DNA of 64,000 nt from Actinacidiphila bryophytorum (GCF_016916835.1 NZ_JAFFIX010000020.1:1-64000), one strand, 5' to 3'. Shown: positions 7,986 to 19,151, numbered from the stretch's first letter. Notes: generated by a model not told the origin, from the letters alone. Program-made: numbers and translations.

Positions 7986-8603
7986 GTGAGAAGCACCGGC
8001 GACGGTTCGGCGACCGGCGGCCCGTATCCGACCCGGGGGGCACTGGCCCGTGCCGCGGAGCCGGGGACGGCAGGAGCGGCGGGGGCGGCTCCGGCCGGCG
8101 ACGCGGAGCCCGAGCAGATCGGCTACCGCGGCCCCACGGCCTGTGCGGCCACCGGCATCACCTACCGGCAGCTGGACTACTGGGCGCGTACCGGCCTGGT
8201 CGAGCCCAGCGTCCGCCCGGCCTACGGCTCGGGCACCCAGCGGCTGTACAGCTTCCGGGACGTGGTCGTCCTCAAGATCGTCAAGCGGCTGCTCGACACG
8301 GGTGTGTCGCTGCAGAACATCCGGACGGCCGTACGCCATCTGCGCTCGGTCGGCCCCGCGGAACTGGCCAGGATGACCCTGATGAGCGACGGCGCCACCG
8401 TCTACGAGTGCACCTCGCCCGCCGAGGTCGTCGACCTGCTCCAGGGCGGCCAGGGCATCTTCGGCATCGCGGTGGGCGTGGTCTGGCGGGACGTGGAGTC
8501 CTCGCTGTCCGAGCTGCACGGCGAGCGGGTGGACACCGGCGAGACCCTCGTCGGGCACAACCCGGCCGACGAGCTGGCCAGACGGCGTAACCGGGCGGTC
8601 TGA
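7986..8603 (+). CDS. MerR family regulator, Rv1830/ResR type
   Basis: The 205-residue protein has a MerR winged helix at about residues 40-115: ACAATGITYRQLDYWARTGLV, then GTQRLYSFRDVVVLKIVKRLLD. A compact C-terminal domain of unknown ligand follows. A proline/alanine-rich 35-residue leader precedes the helix. In position and architecture it corresponds to mycobacterial Rv1830 (ResR), recalled as acting on whiB2 and cell growth. GTG 7986 follows GGAGGG by 5 bp. It has its own promoter with an upstream palindrome, which suggests autoregulation. Confidence 0.87.
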   Translation: MRSTGDGSATGGPYPTRGALARAAEPGTAGAAGAAPAGDAEPEQIGYRGPTACAATGITYRQLDYWARTGLVEPSVRPAYGSGTQRLYSFRDVVVLKIVKRLLDTGVSLQNIRTAVRHLRSVGPAELARMTLMSDGATVYECTSPAEVVDLLQGGQGIFGIAVGVVWRDVESSLSELHGERVDTGETLVGHNPADELARRRNRAV

Positions 8604-8622
8604 CGGCGCCGCCGGCGCCGCT

Positions 8623-8663
8623 CGCCGTACACGTGTACGGCGATTGTCGGTGCCGTGCGGCAC
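8623..8663. promoter_or_regulatory. Two palindromes in the resR-dinB intergenic region
   Basis: CGCCGTACACGTGTACGGCG (8623-8642) is a perfect 20-bp palindrome. GTGCCG-TG-CGGCAC (8650-8663) is a second perfect one ending 10 bp before dinB. The first may be a terminator stem or an operator. Neither resembles the actinobacterial LexA box (CGAAC-N4-GTTCG), so SOS control of this dinB copy is not supported by sequence. Confidence 0.5.
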
Positions 8664-8673
8664 GATCGGTGGT

Positions 8674-10053
8674 GTGAGAAGTACGCCCACGATCCTCCAC
8701 CTGGACATGGACGCGTTCTTCGCCGCGGTCGAGCAGGCCTCCAAGCCGAGCCTGCGGGGCAAGCCGGTGGTCGTCGGCGGGCTCGGACCCCGCGGCGTGG
8801 TCGCGACCGCGTCCTACGAGGCGCGCGTGCACGGCGTCCACTCCGCCATGGCCATGGCGCACGCCCGCCGCCTGTGCCCCAATGCCGCGTATCTGGTGCC
8901 GCGCTTCGGCATCTACCGGCGGATCAGCGACATCGTGATGGCGCTGCTCGCCGAGGTCTCGCCGCTGATAGAGCCGCTCAGCCTGGACGAGGCCTTCGTG
9001 GACCTGGAGGCCGGCGACCTCGCCGGCGACCCGCGGGCGGTCGCAGAGCGGCTGCGGGCCGACATCCGGGCCGCCACCGGCCTGACCGCCTCGGTCGGGC
9101 TCGCGGGCTCCAAACTGCTCGCCAAGATCGCCTCCGAGCAGGCCAAGCCGGACGGCCTGGTGGTGGTCGAGCCGGGCACCGAGCGCGCGTTGCTCGACCC
9201 GCTGCCGGTGCGCACCCTGTGGGGCGTCGGGCCCGCCACTGCCGAGCACCTGCGGCGGGCGGGCATCCTCACCGTGGCCGAGATCGCGCAGGCCGGCGAG
9301 CCGGAGCTGGTCAGGCTGCTGGGCAAGGCGCACGGCAGCTCACTGCACGCCATGGCGGCCGGGCTGGACAACCGCCCGGTCGTCGCCGACCGGGACGTGA
9401 AGTCGATCTCGGTCGAGGACACCTTCGACACCGACCTGACCGACCGCGCCCGGGTGCGGTTCGAGATCGACCGGCTCGCCGACCGCTGCGCGCAGCGGCT
9501 GCGTGGCGCCGGCCGGTCGGGGCGGACGGTGGTGGTCAAGATCCGGCGGTACGACTTCTCGACGCTGACCCGCTCCGAGACGCTGCGGGCGCCCACCGAC
9601 GACCCCGCCGTGGTCAAGGAGACCGCCCGCAGGCTCGCCGAGGCCGTCGACACCACCGGCGGGGTGCGGCTGCTGGGCGTCGGCGTGTCGGGCCTTGCCG
9701 ACTTCACCCAGGAGGACCTGTTCGCGCAGGCGGCGCAGAGCCTGCGCGAGGCGGACCCGGGCGCCGGGCAGGGCGGCGGGAGCGGGCCGCAGGCGCCGCA
9801 GGAGCTGCCGGTGGCGCCCCCGCCGGAGCCGGAGCGCGCGGAGCGCTGGCTGCCGGGCCAGGACGTGGCGCACACCGAGTACGGCGCCGGATGGGTGCAG
9901 GGCAGTGGCGTCGGCCGGGTCACCGTTCGCTTCGAGGTGCCCGCGGACCGCGAGCCGGGCCGGGTGCGTACCTTCGCCGTCGACGACCCCGCCCTCTCCC
10001 GGGCGGAACCGCCGGCGCTGACCGGCCCCCCGGCCCCCGCGGGCCGCCCGTGA
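8674..10053 (+). CDS. dinB: DNA polymerase IV (Y-family translesion polymerase)
   Basis: The 459-residue protein has the Y-family palm motif LDMDAFFAAVEQ (metal ligand D11) and the catalytic SLDEAF (D105, E106). Helix-hairpin-helix and little-finger domains follow. A beta-clamp binding motif QEDLF lies near 346-350, so interaction with the sliding clamp is likely. A roughly 100-residue C-terminal extension, with a Pro/Gln-rich linker then a small beta-rich module near 400-445 (DVAHTEYGAGWVQGSGVGRV), goes beyond the E. coli DinB length. GTG 8674 gives RSTPTILHLDMD, the usual N-terminus. The longer TTG start at 8644 would lie across the palindrome and was not used. Confidence 0.93.
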   Translation: MRSTPTILHLDMDAFFAAVEQASKPSLRGKPVVVGGLGPRGVVATASYEARVHGVHSAMAMAHARRLCPNAAYLVPRFGIYRRISDIVMALLAEVSPLIEPLSLDEAFVDLEAGDLAGDPRAVAERLRADIRAATGLTASVGLAGSKLLAKIASEQAKPDGLVVVEPGTERALLDPLPVRTLWGVGPATAEHLRRAGILTVAEIAQAGEPELVRLLGKAHGSSLHAMAAGLDNRPVVADRDVKSISVEDTFDTDLTDRARVRFEIDRLADRCAQRLRGAGRSGRTVVVKIRRYDFSTLTRSETLRAPTDDPAVVKETARRLAEAVDTTGGVRLLGVGVSGLADFTQEDLFAQAAQSLREADPGAGQGGGSGPQAPQELPVAPPPEPERAERWLPGQDVAHTEYGAGWVQGSGVGRVTVRFEVPADREPGRVRTFAVDDPALSRAEPPALTGPPAPAGRP

Positions 10054-10116
10054 GCCTGCCGCCGAGCGGGCCGCACGCCGGGAGCCGGTCGCTGCGGGCC
10101 GGGAAGGGGCCGCGGG

Positions 10117-10512
10117 TCAGGCGGGGTCGCCGGGCCGCTGGTCGCCGCCGGCCAGTTCACCGAAGTCCCGCGGGCCGCCCCCGCCGCCGTCCGCGGCGGT
10201 CGGCACCTGCATGCCGTAGTGGTGGTAGAGCTGCAGCTCCTGCTCGGGCGACAGGTGCCGCCCCACGCCGAAGTCCGGTGCGTCCCTGATCAGGGACTTC
10301 TTGTACGGCACCCGCAGGGTGTCGCCCACCAGCTCGCTCGGCTCCAGCGGTACGAACGCGTCGCGGGTGAAGAGGCCGGTCCGCACGGCGGCCCACTCCG
10401 GGGTGCCGGTCGCGTCGTCGAGGTACACCTCGTCCACCGTGCCGATCTTCGTACCGTCCCGGTCGAGGGCGCGGCGGCCGATGAGGCTTCGCGGATCGAT
10501 GTCGGTCTGCAC
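10117..10512 (-). CDS. PRC-barrel domain protein
   Basis: The 131-residue protein has a PRC-barrel fold at residues 5-80 (DPRSLIGRRALDRDGTKIGTVDEVYLDD, then EWAAVRTGLF). A tail mentions LSPEQELQLYHHYGMQ. PRC-barrel proteins serve in photosynthetic reaction centres or RNA processing; the role of stand-alone actinomycete copies is unknown. GTG 10512 with GGAGGG upstream was chosen over far-upstream ATGs, which would run into the glycine riboswitch on the other strand. It is divergent from gcvP with about 125 bp between its start and the riboswitch. Confidence 0.8.
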   Translation of the reverse strand: MQTDIDPRSLIGRRALDRDGTKIGTVDEVYLDDATGTPEWAAVRTGLFTRDAFVPLEPSELVGDTLRVPYKKSLIRDAPDFGVGRHLSPEQELQLYHHYGMQVPTAADGGGGGPRDFGELAGGDQRPGDPA

Positions 10513-10636
10513 GGTCCCTCCAACCACGGGCGGCTGCTGTTGGTTACCACCAAAAGCCACATCTGTGGCGATGTCGACCGGAATGTCGGATCGGCCGCCC
10601 TCCGAAGCGCGCTGGTAGGCTGGACAGCGGCTGCTG

Positions 10637-10866
10637 ACCCCGTGCGGGAGAGTCCTCCGAGAGCGTGCCGCAGCGGCATCTCGGAGGCGCCGAAGGAGCA
10701 AATCCTCCCCGGAATCTCTCAGGCATCCGTACCGCAGGGGCGAGGTCACTCTGGAAAGCAGGACCCGCCCCGGGGCGCCGTTCACGGGACGGGTCTTCAC
10801 CGAAGGTGAAAGTCGTCCCGCGCAGGGCCGGCGAAGCTCTCAGGTACTGATGACAGAGGGGGAGGC
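10637..10866 (+). promoter_or_regulatory. Tandem glycine riboswitch (gcvT element)
   Basis: Two consecutive glycine aptamers precede gcvP. Aptamer 1 (about 10637-10756) shows GCGGGAGAG, then GCGCCGAAGGAGCAA (10687-10701), TCTCTCAGG and CACTCTGGAAAG. Aptamer 2 (about 10757-10866) shows CACCGAAGGTGAAA, GCTCTCAGGTA and GATGACAGAGGGGGA. These are the conserved blocks of the family, in order. Glycine binding is expected to switch on gcvP when glycine is in excess. TAGGCT at 10616-10621 is a plausible -10 for the transcript. Confidence 0.93.
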
Positions 10867-10871
10867 CGTAC

Positions 10872-10892
10872 GGGTGCCCGCGCCGGGCACCC
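10872..10892 (+). promoter_or_regulatory. Hairpin in the riboswitch expression platform
   Basis: GGGTGCCC (10872-10879) pairs with GGGCACCC (10885-10892) around GCGCC, immediately after aptamer 2 and about 20 nt before the AGGAGG of gcvP. No T run follows. Control by ribosome access or Rho is therefore as plausible as intrinsic termination. Confidence 0.55.
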
Positions 10893-10926
10893 CCGAAGGT
10901 CGTCGCAGACCAGGAGGCCTCCGCAG

Positions 10927-13827
<2,901 letters not shown>

Positions 13828-13834
13828 GTGACCC

Positions 13835-13904
13835 GCCCGGCCGCTGCGGCGGCCGGGCGCACACATGGCGAAGCCGGTTCCCTGGAAAGCGGGGGAACCG
13901 GCTT
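13835..13904. terminator. Two adjacent hairpins between gcvP and the DUF5999 gene
   Basis: GCCCGGCCGC/GCGGCCGGGC (13835-13844/13849-13858) forms a 10-bp stem with a TGCG loop just after the gcvP stop. AAGCCGGTTCCC/GGGAACCGGCTT (13871-13882/13893-13904) is a perfect 12-bp stem with a 10-nt loop, flanked by A and T on either side. Placed between convergent genes, the second is likely bidirectional. Confidence 0.75.
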
Positions 13905-13932
13905 TGTGTGCTGCGGCGCGACGGTGCGGGCG

Positions 13933-14139
13933 TCAAGCCGCGGTGGTGATGTGCTCGGTGCCGAGCGGGCGGTGCGGTGCGATGATCTGCCCGTCGGGCA
14001 GCAGCTCCCCGGTGTCCTCGAAGAGCAGCACGCCGTTGCACAGGAGGCTCCAGCCCTGCTCGGGGTGGTGGGCCACGGTGAAAGCGGCCTCACGGTCAGG
14101 GCCTTCTGCGGTCGGGCACTGCGGCTTGTGCTGGCACAT
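13933..14139 (-). CDS. DUF5999 family protein
   Basis: The 68-residue protein reads MCQHKPQCPTAEG, then HHPEQGWSLLCNGVLLFEDTG and DGQIIAPHRP. The Cys/His-rich N-terminus (C2, H4, C8) and the core match a short family found across Streptomyces (DUF5999). The Cys/His pattern suggests metal binding, but function is unknown. ATG 14139 was chosen to start at MCQH, the conserved N-terminus; an in-frame ATG lies 21 codons upstream. Confidence 0.82.
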   Translation of the reverse strand: MCQHKPQCPTAEGPDREAAFTVAHHPEQGWSLLCNGVLLFEDTGELLPDGQIIAPHRPLGTEHITTAA

Positions 14140-14452
14140 GGATCGAGTCTTTCGCTGCGTGAGGTGAGTGGTGCGGTTGGTCGCGCGATCTGATTCCTGC
14201 ATCTCCGTCCCCCGATTGTGCGTGCGGCCGGTCCCAGTGTTGCCCTCCTGGCGTCAATCCGCAGGGATTTCAGCGAGGCGGTGCTCCAGGGGGGAAGACG
14301 CGTCACCCACCCGGGCGGTTGCCGTCACGTTGCGTTCACAACAGCTGCGTGTTCACGCACGAAGCGGTCGTCCCCGCACATGCGCAAGGCGGTGCCCGGC
14401 GGCCTCGTACGGCCGCCGGACACCGCCTGTGGGCGTGCCGGGGGTGCCGGGG
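14140..14452. other. Intergenic stretch without a gene
   Basis: No supported coding sequence was found. It holds the upstream region of the DUF5999 gene and, at 14387-14428, the terminator hairpin of the minus-strand gene at 14453. No RNA gene or repeat was recognised in the remainder. Confidence 0.6.
14387..14428 (-). terminator. Long terminator hairpin after the hypothetical gene at 14453
   Basis: An 18-bp stem with a single C-A mismatch (14387-14404 with 14411-14428, loop TCGTAC) begins with AGGCGGTG and ends with CACCGCCT. It lies 25 bp beyond the minus-strand stop codon. Confidence 0.75.
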
Positions 14453-15040
14453 TCAGGCGGGTGAGCCCATCAGCGGCGGCGGCGCCAGTCGTACGCTCAG
14501 CGCCGGCGCCAGCTCGGTCAGCCGGTGCACCCGGTGCGAGGCGATGCCGGGCGGCGCGGGCGCCAGCGGCACCAGCAGGTCGTCCGGGTCGGGCTGGGCG
14601 GTCGCCGCCTCGGCCCGCGCGTCGCAGTGCAGCCACAGCGCCAGCATGTAGAGCCCCGGCACCGACAGCAGATGCGGCTGGTACGTCGCCGGCAGCGCCT
14701 CCGCCTGGAGCAGCGCCCGCTCGATGGAGACCAGGAACGGCCCCTCGGAGAACCGCGAGAACACCCAGCCGTCGGGGGTCACCACGGTCTCGCCCGCAGC
14801 GGCCACCCGGGCACCTGCCCTGATATGGAACCGCCAGCCGGTCAGCCGCGCCTGCGGCAGTGCTCCGGGAACGGCCGCCGGTTCGAACACATGGACAGGC
14901 AGCGGGTGTTCGGCGGCCAGCGGCCCTTCTGCGGTGCGCAGCGCCGGTGTCCTGGCTTCCAGGACCGCGGTGGGCGAACTGAGCGCGGCGAGCACGCTCA
15001 GCAGGGCTGGGGCAGGTGCTGGGGGAACAAGCAGCGGCAT
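14453..15040 (-). CDS. Hypothetical protein
   Basis: The 195-residue protein matches no family I recognise. It has a hydrophobic, Pro/Ala/Leu-rich N-terminus (MPLLVPPAPAPALLSVLAAL) that is not a clear signal peptide. A central part is rich in beta-prone segments (LTGWRFHIRAGARVAAAGETVVTPDGWVFSRFSEGPFL), and the C-terminus is Pro-rich. The start is ATG 15040 with GAGAGG 7 nt upstream; the ATG at 15055 lies within that site. A strong hairpin follows the stop, which supports a real transcription unit. It is divergent from the glutamate-cysteine ligase-like gene across 473 bp. Confidence 0.65.
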   Translation of the reverse strand: MPLLVPPAPAPALLSVLAALSSPTAVLEARTPALRTAEGPLAAEHPLPVHVFEPAAVPGALPQARLTGWRFHIRAGARVAAAGETVVTPDGWVFSRFSEGPFLVSIERALLQAEALPATYQPHLLSVPGLYMLALWLHCDARAEAATAQPDPDDLLVPLAPAPPGIASHRVHRLTELAPALSVRLAPPPLMGSPA

Positions 15041-15513
15041 GATGTCGCCTCTCACTGGGAGACACGTGGTGCGGGGAGGGCGGGCGCGGACGGCACGGTC
15101 GGTTTCGATGCTCTGCGGGTGACCTGCTCAGGCACGTCCGGCGACGGCGGATGCTTTGCCTTGTGCGCGGAGTTTATACGACCTGTGTTCGCTCCGTGTT
15201 TCGTCTAGTCGCTGCCAGTATTACGCGCAAGGCGAGAATTCGCCTTCTTCCGGGGACGTGTCGATGGCATTACCGCAGCGTATGGGGAGGGCGGTGCATA
15301 TTTCTGCCCGCCACGGACGGCCGGATCCCGACGGTCATTTCACCGGCTCTTCCGCAGGTCCCGTGGCATCGGAATGTGCCGCTGGAACGTGCGCGCTTCT
15401 CTCCTACCGCTAGCCTAGCGTTCCCCGGCACGCCGATGTGGCGTTATCGATCATTTGGGTGGGCATCCTCCGATGGGCGGCCGTGCGGCGGCCGACTGAG
15501 GAGGGAGGCGTCG
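15041..15513. other. Long divergent intergenic region with imperfect direct repeats
   Basis: No supported gene lies in these 473 bp, which are less GC-rich than the surrounding genes. Two imperfect copies of a roughly 28-bp unit are visible, one starting at about 15261 (CGATGGCATTACCG) and one at about 15433 (CGATGTGGCGTTATCG). A weaker related stretch lies near 15361 (GTGGCATCGGAATGTG). CTAGCCTAGCG near 15410-15420 could hold a -10 (TAGCCT). It probably contains the promoters of both flanking genes. Confidence 0.4.
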
Positions 15514-17001
15514 ATGGGGGAGAAGGTCGTCGCCAGAGGGTTCGACACCGCCGACCGAGGGCGCTACCGGCACAAGCTCCAGCAGTGCCTGCTGGGGCTG
15601 GAGCGGCTGTTGGAGGCCAAGCGATTCGACCGGCCGCGCAATCTGATGGGCCTGGAGATCGAATTGAATCTCGCGGATTCCGCGGGACTGCCGCGCATGA
15701 TGAACGAAGAAGTGCTGGAGCGCATCGCGAGCAACGATTTCCAGACCGAGCTGGCTCAGTTCAACATTGAAGTGAACATAGCCCCGCACCGGCTTTCCGG
15801 GCCGGTCCTCGACCGGCTCGCCGAGGAACTGCGGACCGGGCTTGCATACGCCGACCGGATGGCGGGCGACGTCGGTGCGCACATCGTGATGGTCGGAATT
15901 CTGCCGACCCTCGAAGCACAGGACCTGGTCTCCGCCAACCTCTCACGCGCCGACCGCTACACCCTGCTCAACGACCGCATCCTGGCGATGCGCGGCGAGG
16001 ACATCACCCTGGACATCCAGGGCGTCGAGCACCTGGTGTACGCCTCCGCCTCCATCGCCCCCGAGGCCGCCTGCACCTCCACCCAGATGCACCTGCAGGT
16101 CACCCCCGGCCGCTTCGCCGCGGTCTGGAACGCCGCCCAGGCGGTGTCGGGGCCGCAGGTCGCCGTCGGCGCCAACTCGCCCTTCCTCTTCGGCCGCGAA
16201 CTGTGGCGGGAGACCCGCCCGCTGCTCTTCCAACAGGCCACCGACACCCGCCCGCAGGAGCTGCGCGCCCAGGGTGTACGCCCGCTGACCTGGTTCGGCG
16301 AGCGGTGGATCGACACGCCGCTCGACCTCTTCGCCGAGAACCTGCGCTACTTCCCCGCGCTGCTGCCGATCTGCGACGACGAGGACCCGCTGCGGGTGCT
16401 GGACGAAGGGGGAGTGCCGCACCTGCGCGAGCTGACCCTGCACAACGGCACGATCTACCGCTGGAACCGCCCCGTCTACGCCGTCGTCGACGGCGTCCCG
16501 CACCTGCGGGTCGAGAACCGGGTGCTGCCCGCGGGGCCCACCGTCGCCGACGTGCTGGCCAACGCCGCCTTCTACTACGGCCTGGTCAGGGCGCTGGCCG
16601 AAGCGCCGCGCCCGGTCTGGCACCGGCTCCCCTTCGGGGCCGCGGCCGCCAACTTCGACGCGGGCTGCCGGGACGGCATCGGCGCGGTCATGCACTGGCC
16701 ACGCGGGCGCGGCGGCCTGGCCGAGGTCCCCGCCGCCGAGCTGATCAGGGACGAGCTGCTGCCGCTCGCCGCCGCGGGCCTGGACGGCTGGGGCATCGGG
16801 CCCGCCGACCGCGACCGCTACCTCGGCATCATCGAGGAGCGCTGCCGGCTGCACACCAACGGCGCCGAATGGCAGTCCGCGTCCTTCCACCGGCTGCTGG
16901 AGCGCACCCCCGACCGGCGGGCCGCACTGGCCGCGATGACCCGGCGCTACCGTGACAACAGCTGCGGCGGGGAACCCGTGCACCGCTGGCCCGCGGTCTG
17001 A
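15514..17001 (+). CDS. Glutamate-cysteine ligase family (GCS2-type) protein
   Basis: The 495-residue protein has the family signature MGLEIELN near residue 46. The metal/ATP-site blocks NIEVNIAPHRL, SIAPEAACTSTQMHLQV, GANSPFLFG and RVENRVLPAGPTV follow in order. These are the features of the carboxylate-amine ligase superfamily that joins glutamate gamma-carboxyl groups to amines. Mycothiol producers do not need glutathione, so the true acceptor amine may not be cysteine. ATG 15514 follows GAGGAGGGAGG. It is well conserved in Streptomyces as far as I recall, with no experimental substrate known to me. Confidence 0.82.
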   Translation: MGEKVVARGFDTADRGRYRHKLQQCLLGLERLLEAKRFDRPRNLMGLEIELNLADSAGLPRMMNEEVLERIASNDFQTELAQFNIEVNIAPHRLSGPVLDRLAEELRTGLAYADRMAGDVGAHIVMVGILPTLEAQDLVSANLSRADRYTLLNDRILAMRGEDITLDIQGVEHLVYASASIAPEAACTSTQMHLQVTPGRFAAVWNAAQAVSGPQVAVGANSPFLFGRELWRETRPLLFQQATDTRPQELRAQGVRPLTWFGERWIDTPLDLFAENLRYFPALLPICDDEDPLRVLDEGGVPHLRELTLHNGTIYRWNRPVYAVVDGVPHLRVENRVLPAGPTVADVLANAAFYYGLVRALAEAPRPVWHRLPFGAAAANFDAGCRDGIGAVMHWPRGRGGLAEVPAAELIRDELLPLAAAGLDGWGIGPADRDRYLGIIEERCRLHTNGAEWQSASFHRLLERTPDRRAALAAMTRRYRDNSCGGEPVHRWPAV

Positions 17002-17103
17002 GACCCGGTCCGAGACCCGCGGCTGCTCAAGGGGGTGGCTCCGCGGCCGACGGCGCGATCTTCGTATCTTGTCCGGAGACACCTGCGCCGTTGGAGGACC
17101 CGC

Positions 17104-17895
17104 ATGCACACAGAGCCGTACCCGGTGGATGCGGAGCCCGGGCTGCCGGACCGGACGCTGCGCAACGAGACGCTGATCGTGCTCGCGCTCTCGCTGGGCG
17201 CCAGCGGCGTCTCCGCGCTGATCAGCTTCACCGGCTCCGTCACCAGGCCCGGCGCGCTCAAGAACCAGGCGGCGACGCTGGTCGGCTCCTACGCGCCGGA
17301 CCGGCCCTGGCTCGACCTGGCCTGGCAGCTGTTCTACATCGCCACCGCCCTGGCCCCGGTCGCCCTGGTCGCGCACCTCCTGGGCCGCGAGCGGGCCGGG
17401 ATGCGCTCGATCGGCTTCGACCTGACCCGCCCGCGCCTCGACCTGGCCAGGGGCGCCGTCGTCGCCGCGGTGATCGGCGGAACAGGCCTCGCCTTCTACC
17501 TGGGCGCGCGGGCGGCCGGCTTCAACCTGACGGTCGTGCCCGAGTCGCTGCCGAACGTCTGGTGGAAGATTCCGGTGCTGATCGCCTCCGCCGTGCAGAA
17601 CGCGGTACTCGAAGAGGTGATCGTGGTCGGCTACCTGCTGCGCCGGCTGGACCGGCTCGGCTGGACGCCCCTGGCGGCGCTCGCCGCGAGCGCGGTGCTG
17701 CGCGGCTCTTACCACCTCTACCAGGGCATCGGCGGCTTCTTCGGCAACATGGCGATGGGCGTCGTCTTCGTCCTGCTCTACCGCCGCTGGGGCCGGGTGG
17801 GGCCGCTGGTCGCCGCGCACGCCCTGATCGACACGGTCGCCTTCGTCGGCTACGCCCTGCTGGCGGGGAAGGTCGGCTGGCTGCCCACCGCCTGA
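17104..17895 (+). CDS. CPBP (Abi/CAAX) family intramembrane metalloprotease
   Basis: The 263-residue protein has about seven hydrophobic helices and the three CPBP motifs. These are the glutamate pair E170-E171 (LEEVIVVGYLLRR), SYHLYQG with H204, and HALID with H239 and D243. The family includes CAAX prenyl protease Rce1-like enzymes and bacteriocin self-immunity proteins. The substrate is unknown. ATG 17104 follows GGAGG (17093-17097). It lies 102 bp after the ligase-like gene on the same strand. Confidence 0.85.
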   Translation: MHTEPYPVDAEPGLPDRTLRNETLIVLALSLGASGVSALISFTGSVTRPGALKNQAATLVGSYAPDRPWLDLAWQLFYIATALAPVALVAHLLGRERAGMRSIGFDLTRPRLDLARGAVVAAVIGGTGLAFYLGARAAGFNLTVVPESLPNVWWKIPVLIASAVQNAVLEEVIVVGYLLRRLDRLGWTPLAALAASAVLRGSYHLYQGIGGFFGNMAMGVVFVLLYRRWGRVGPLVAAHALIDTVAFVGYALLAGKVGWLPTA

Positions 17896-17914
17896 CGGCG
17901 GGCAGCGCCGCTCG

Positions 17915-18736
17915 TCACGGCACGGCGTGCAGTTCGCCGTCGACCACCGTCACCGCGGAGCCGGTCAGCCGCACCCGGTCGCCGTCCAGCCGGGTGCGCA
18001 CCAGGCCGCCGCGGGCAGAGGCCTGCCACCCGGCCAGCTCGGCGCGGCCGAAACGGGCGGCCCAGAAGGGCGCGAGCGCGGTGTGGGCGCTGCCGGTGAC
18101 CGGGTCCTCGTCGATGCCCACGGCCGGGAAGAAGCCGCGCGAGACGAAGTCGTACCCGGCGGCGGGGTCGGCTGCCGCCGCCGTCGCGATCACCCCGCGC
18201 CGCGACAGCCGGGCCAGCGCGGCGAAGTCCGGGGCCAGCGCGCGTACCGCGCCCTCGTCCGCCAGCTCGACCAGCAGGTCGCCGCAGTCGGGGCCGGTGT
18301 CGTGCACGCTCAGCGGAGCCGCACCCAGTGCCTGCGCCAGGCCCTCGGGCGCCGGCTCGGGCGTCAGCGGTGCGGCGGGGAAGTCCAGGGTGATCGTGCC
18401 GTCGCCGTCGGTCTCGGCGGTCAGGACGCCCGCCCTGGTGCGGAAGGCGATGACACCGCCGGCCGCGCCCGTGGTCCGCAGGACGTGGGCGGTGGCCAAG
18501 GTGGCGTGCCCGCACAGGCCCACCTCCGTGGTGGGGGTGAACCAGCGCAGCGCCCACCCGGCGTCCGGCGCGCCCGTCAGCGGGTGGGCGAACGCGGTCT
18601 CCGACAGGTTGACCTCGGCTGCGACCTGCTGCAGCCAGCGGTCGGCGGGGAAGGCTCCGGCGTCCAGCAGCAGCACCCCGGCGGGATTCCCGGCGAAAGG
18701 GCGGTCGGTGAACGCGTCGACGATACGGATACGCAT
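17915..18736 (-). CDS. PhzF family isomerase/epimerase-like protein
   Basis: The 273-residue protein starts MRIRIVDAFTDRPFAGNPAGV, the hallmark PhzF N-terminus. The catalytic glutamate lies in LSETAF (about residue 46), and GHATLATAHVL and DEDPVTGSAHTALAPFWA are also present. The fold is the diaminopimelate-epimerase-like double domain. In PhzF this isomerises dihydro-hydroxyanthranilate in phenazine synthesis; no other phz gene is present, so another substrate is likely. ATG 18736 has TACGCT exactly 12 bp upstream on its strand (18743-18748) and no ribosome binding site, suggesting a leaderless mRNA. Confidence 0.88.
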   Translation of the reverse strand: MRIRIVDAFTDRPFAGNPAGVLLLDAGAFPADRWLQQVAAEVNLSETAFAHPLTGAPDAGWALRWFTPTTEVGLCGHATLATAHVLRTTGAAGGVIAFRTRAGVLTAETDGDGTITLDFPAAPLTPEPAPEGLAQALGAAPLSVHDTGPDCGDLLVELADEGAVRALAPDFAALARLSRRGVIATAAAADPAAGYDFVSRGFFPAVGIDEDPVTGSAHTALAPFWAARFGRAELAGWQASARGGLVRTRLDGDRVRLTGSAVTVVDGELHAVP

Positions 18737-18814
18737 GGCGAGAGCGTAGGGGACCGGCGGTCGCGCGCGCCGCCGCACGGCCGGGACCGCCGGAGGGCTG
18801 CCTGCGGGAGCGGG

Positions 18815-19006
18815 TCAGGCGTGCTGCGCGACCTCGTCGGTGAGGGTGGAGCGGACCTGCTCGCGCAGTTCCGGGCTGTCGCTGTGCCCGTGCACGGAGA
18901 CGGCGTGCTCGGTTGCGGCACGCACCACTTCCTCCTCCTCGCCGGAGATGGTGAGGGTGCAGTTGGACTCGCTGGGGAACTGCCTGCAGTCGGCGACCTT
19001 GCGCAT
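18815..19006 (-). CDS. DUF1059 family small protein
   Basis: The 63-residue protein has conserved cysteines in KVADCRQF and SNCTLTISGEEEEVV, with HAVSVHGH in the C-terminal half, the pattern of DUF1059. These small proteins are widespread and of unknown function; the Cys/His content hints at metal binding or redox. ATG 19006 follows AGGAGGAG. Confidence 0.8.
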   Translation of the reverse strand: MRKVADCRQFPSESNCTLTISGEEEEVVRAATEHAVSVHGHSDSPELREQVRSTLTDEVAQHA

Positions 19007-19151
19007 GGCGCATCTCCTCCTTCTGCTCCTCGCCGAGTCTAGGCCGCGGGCACCCGCCCGCGGCGGTGCTGCGGCGGCCCGTACGGGGAAGACCGTATTG
19101 CGCCGCCGCGGGCCGCCCTGCTGGGCTGGGGACAAGGAGGAGGCGAGCGCC

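Noticed and set aside
8623..8642. LexA/SOS box upstream of dinB
   Set aside because: The palindrome CGCCGTACACGTGTACGGCG does not match the CGAAC-N4-GTTCG pattern.
17915..18736. Phenazine biosynthetic gene cluster, based on the PhzF-like protein (and the PhzG-like one at 26405)
   Set aside because: No other phz genes occur nearby, and PhzF-fold proteins are widespread outside phenazine synthesis.
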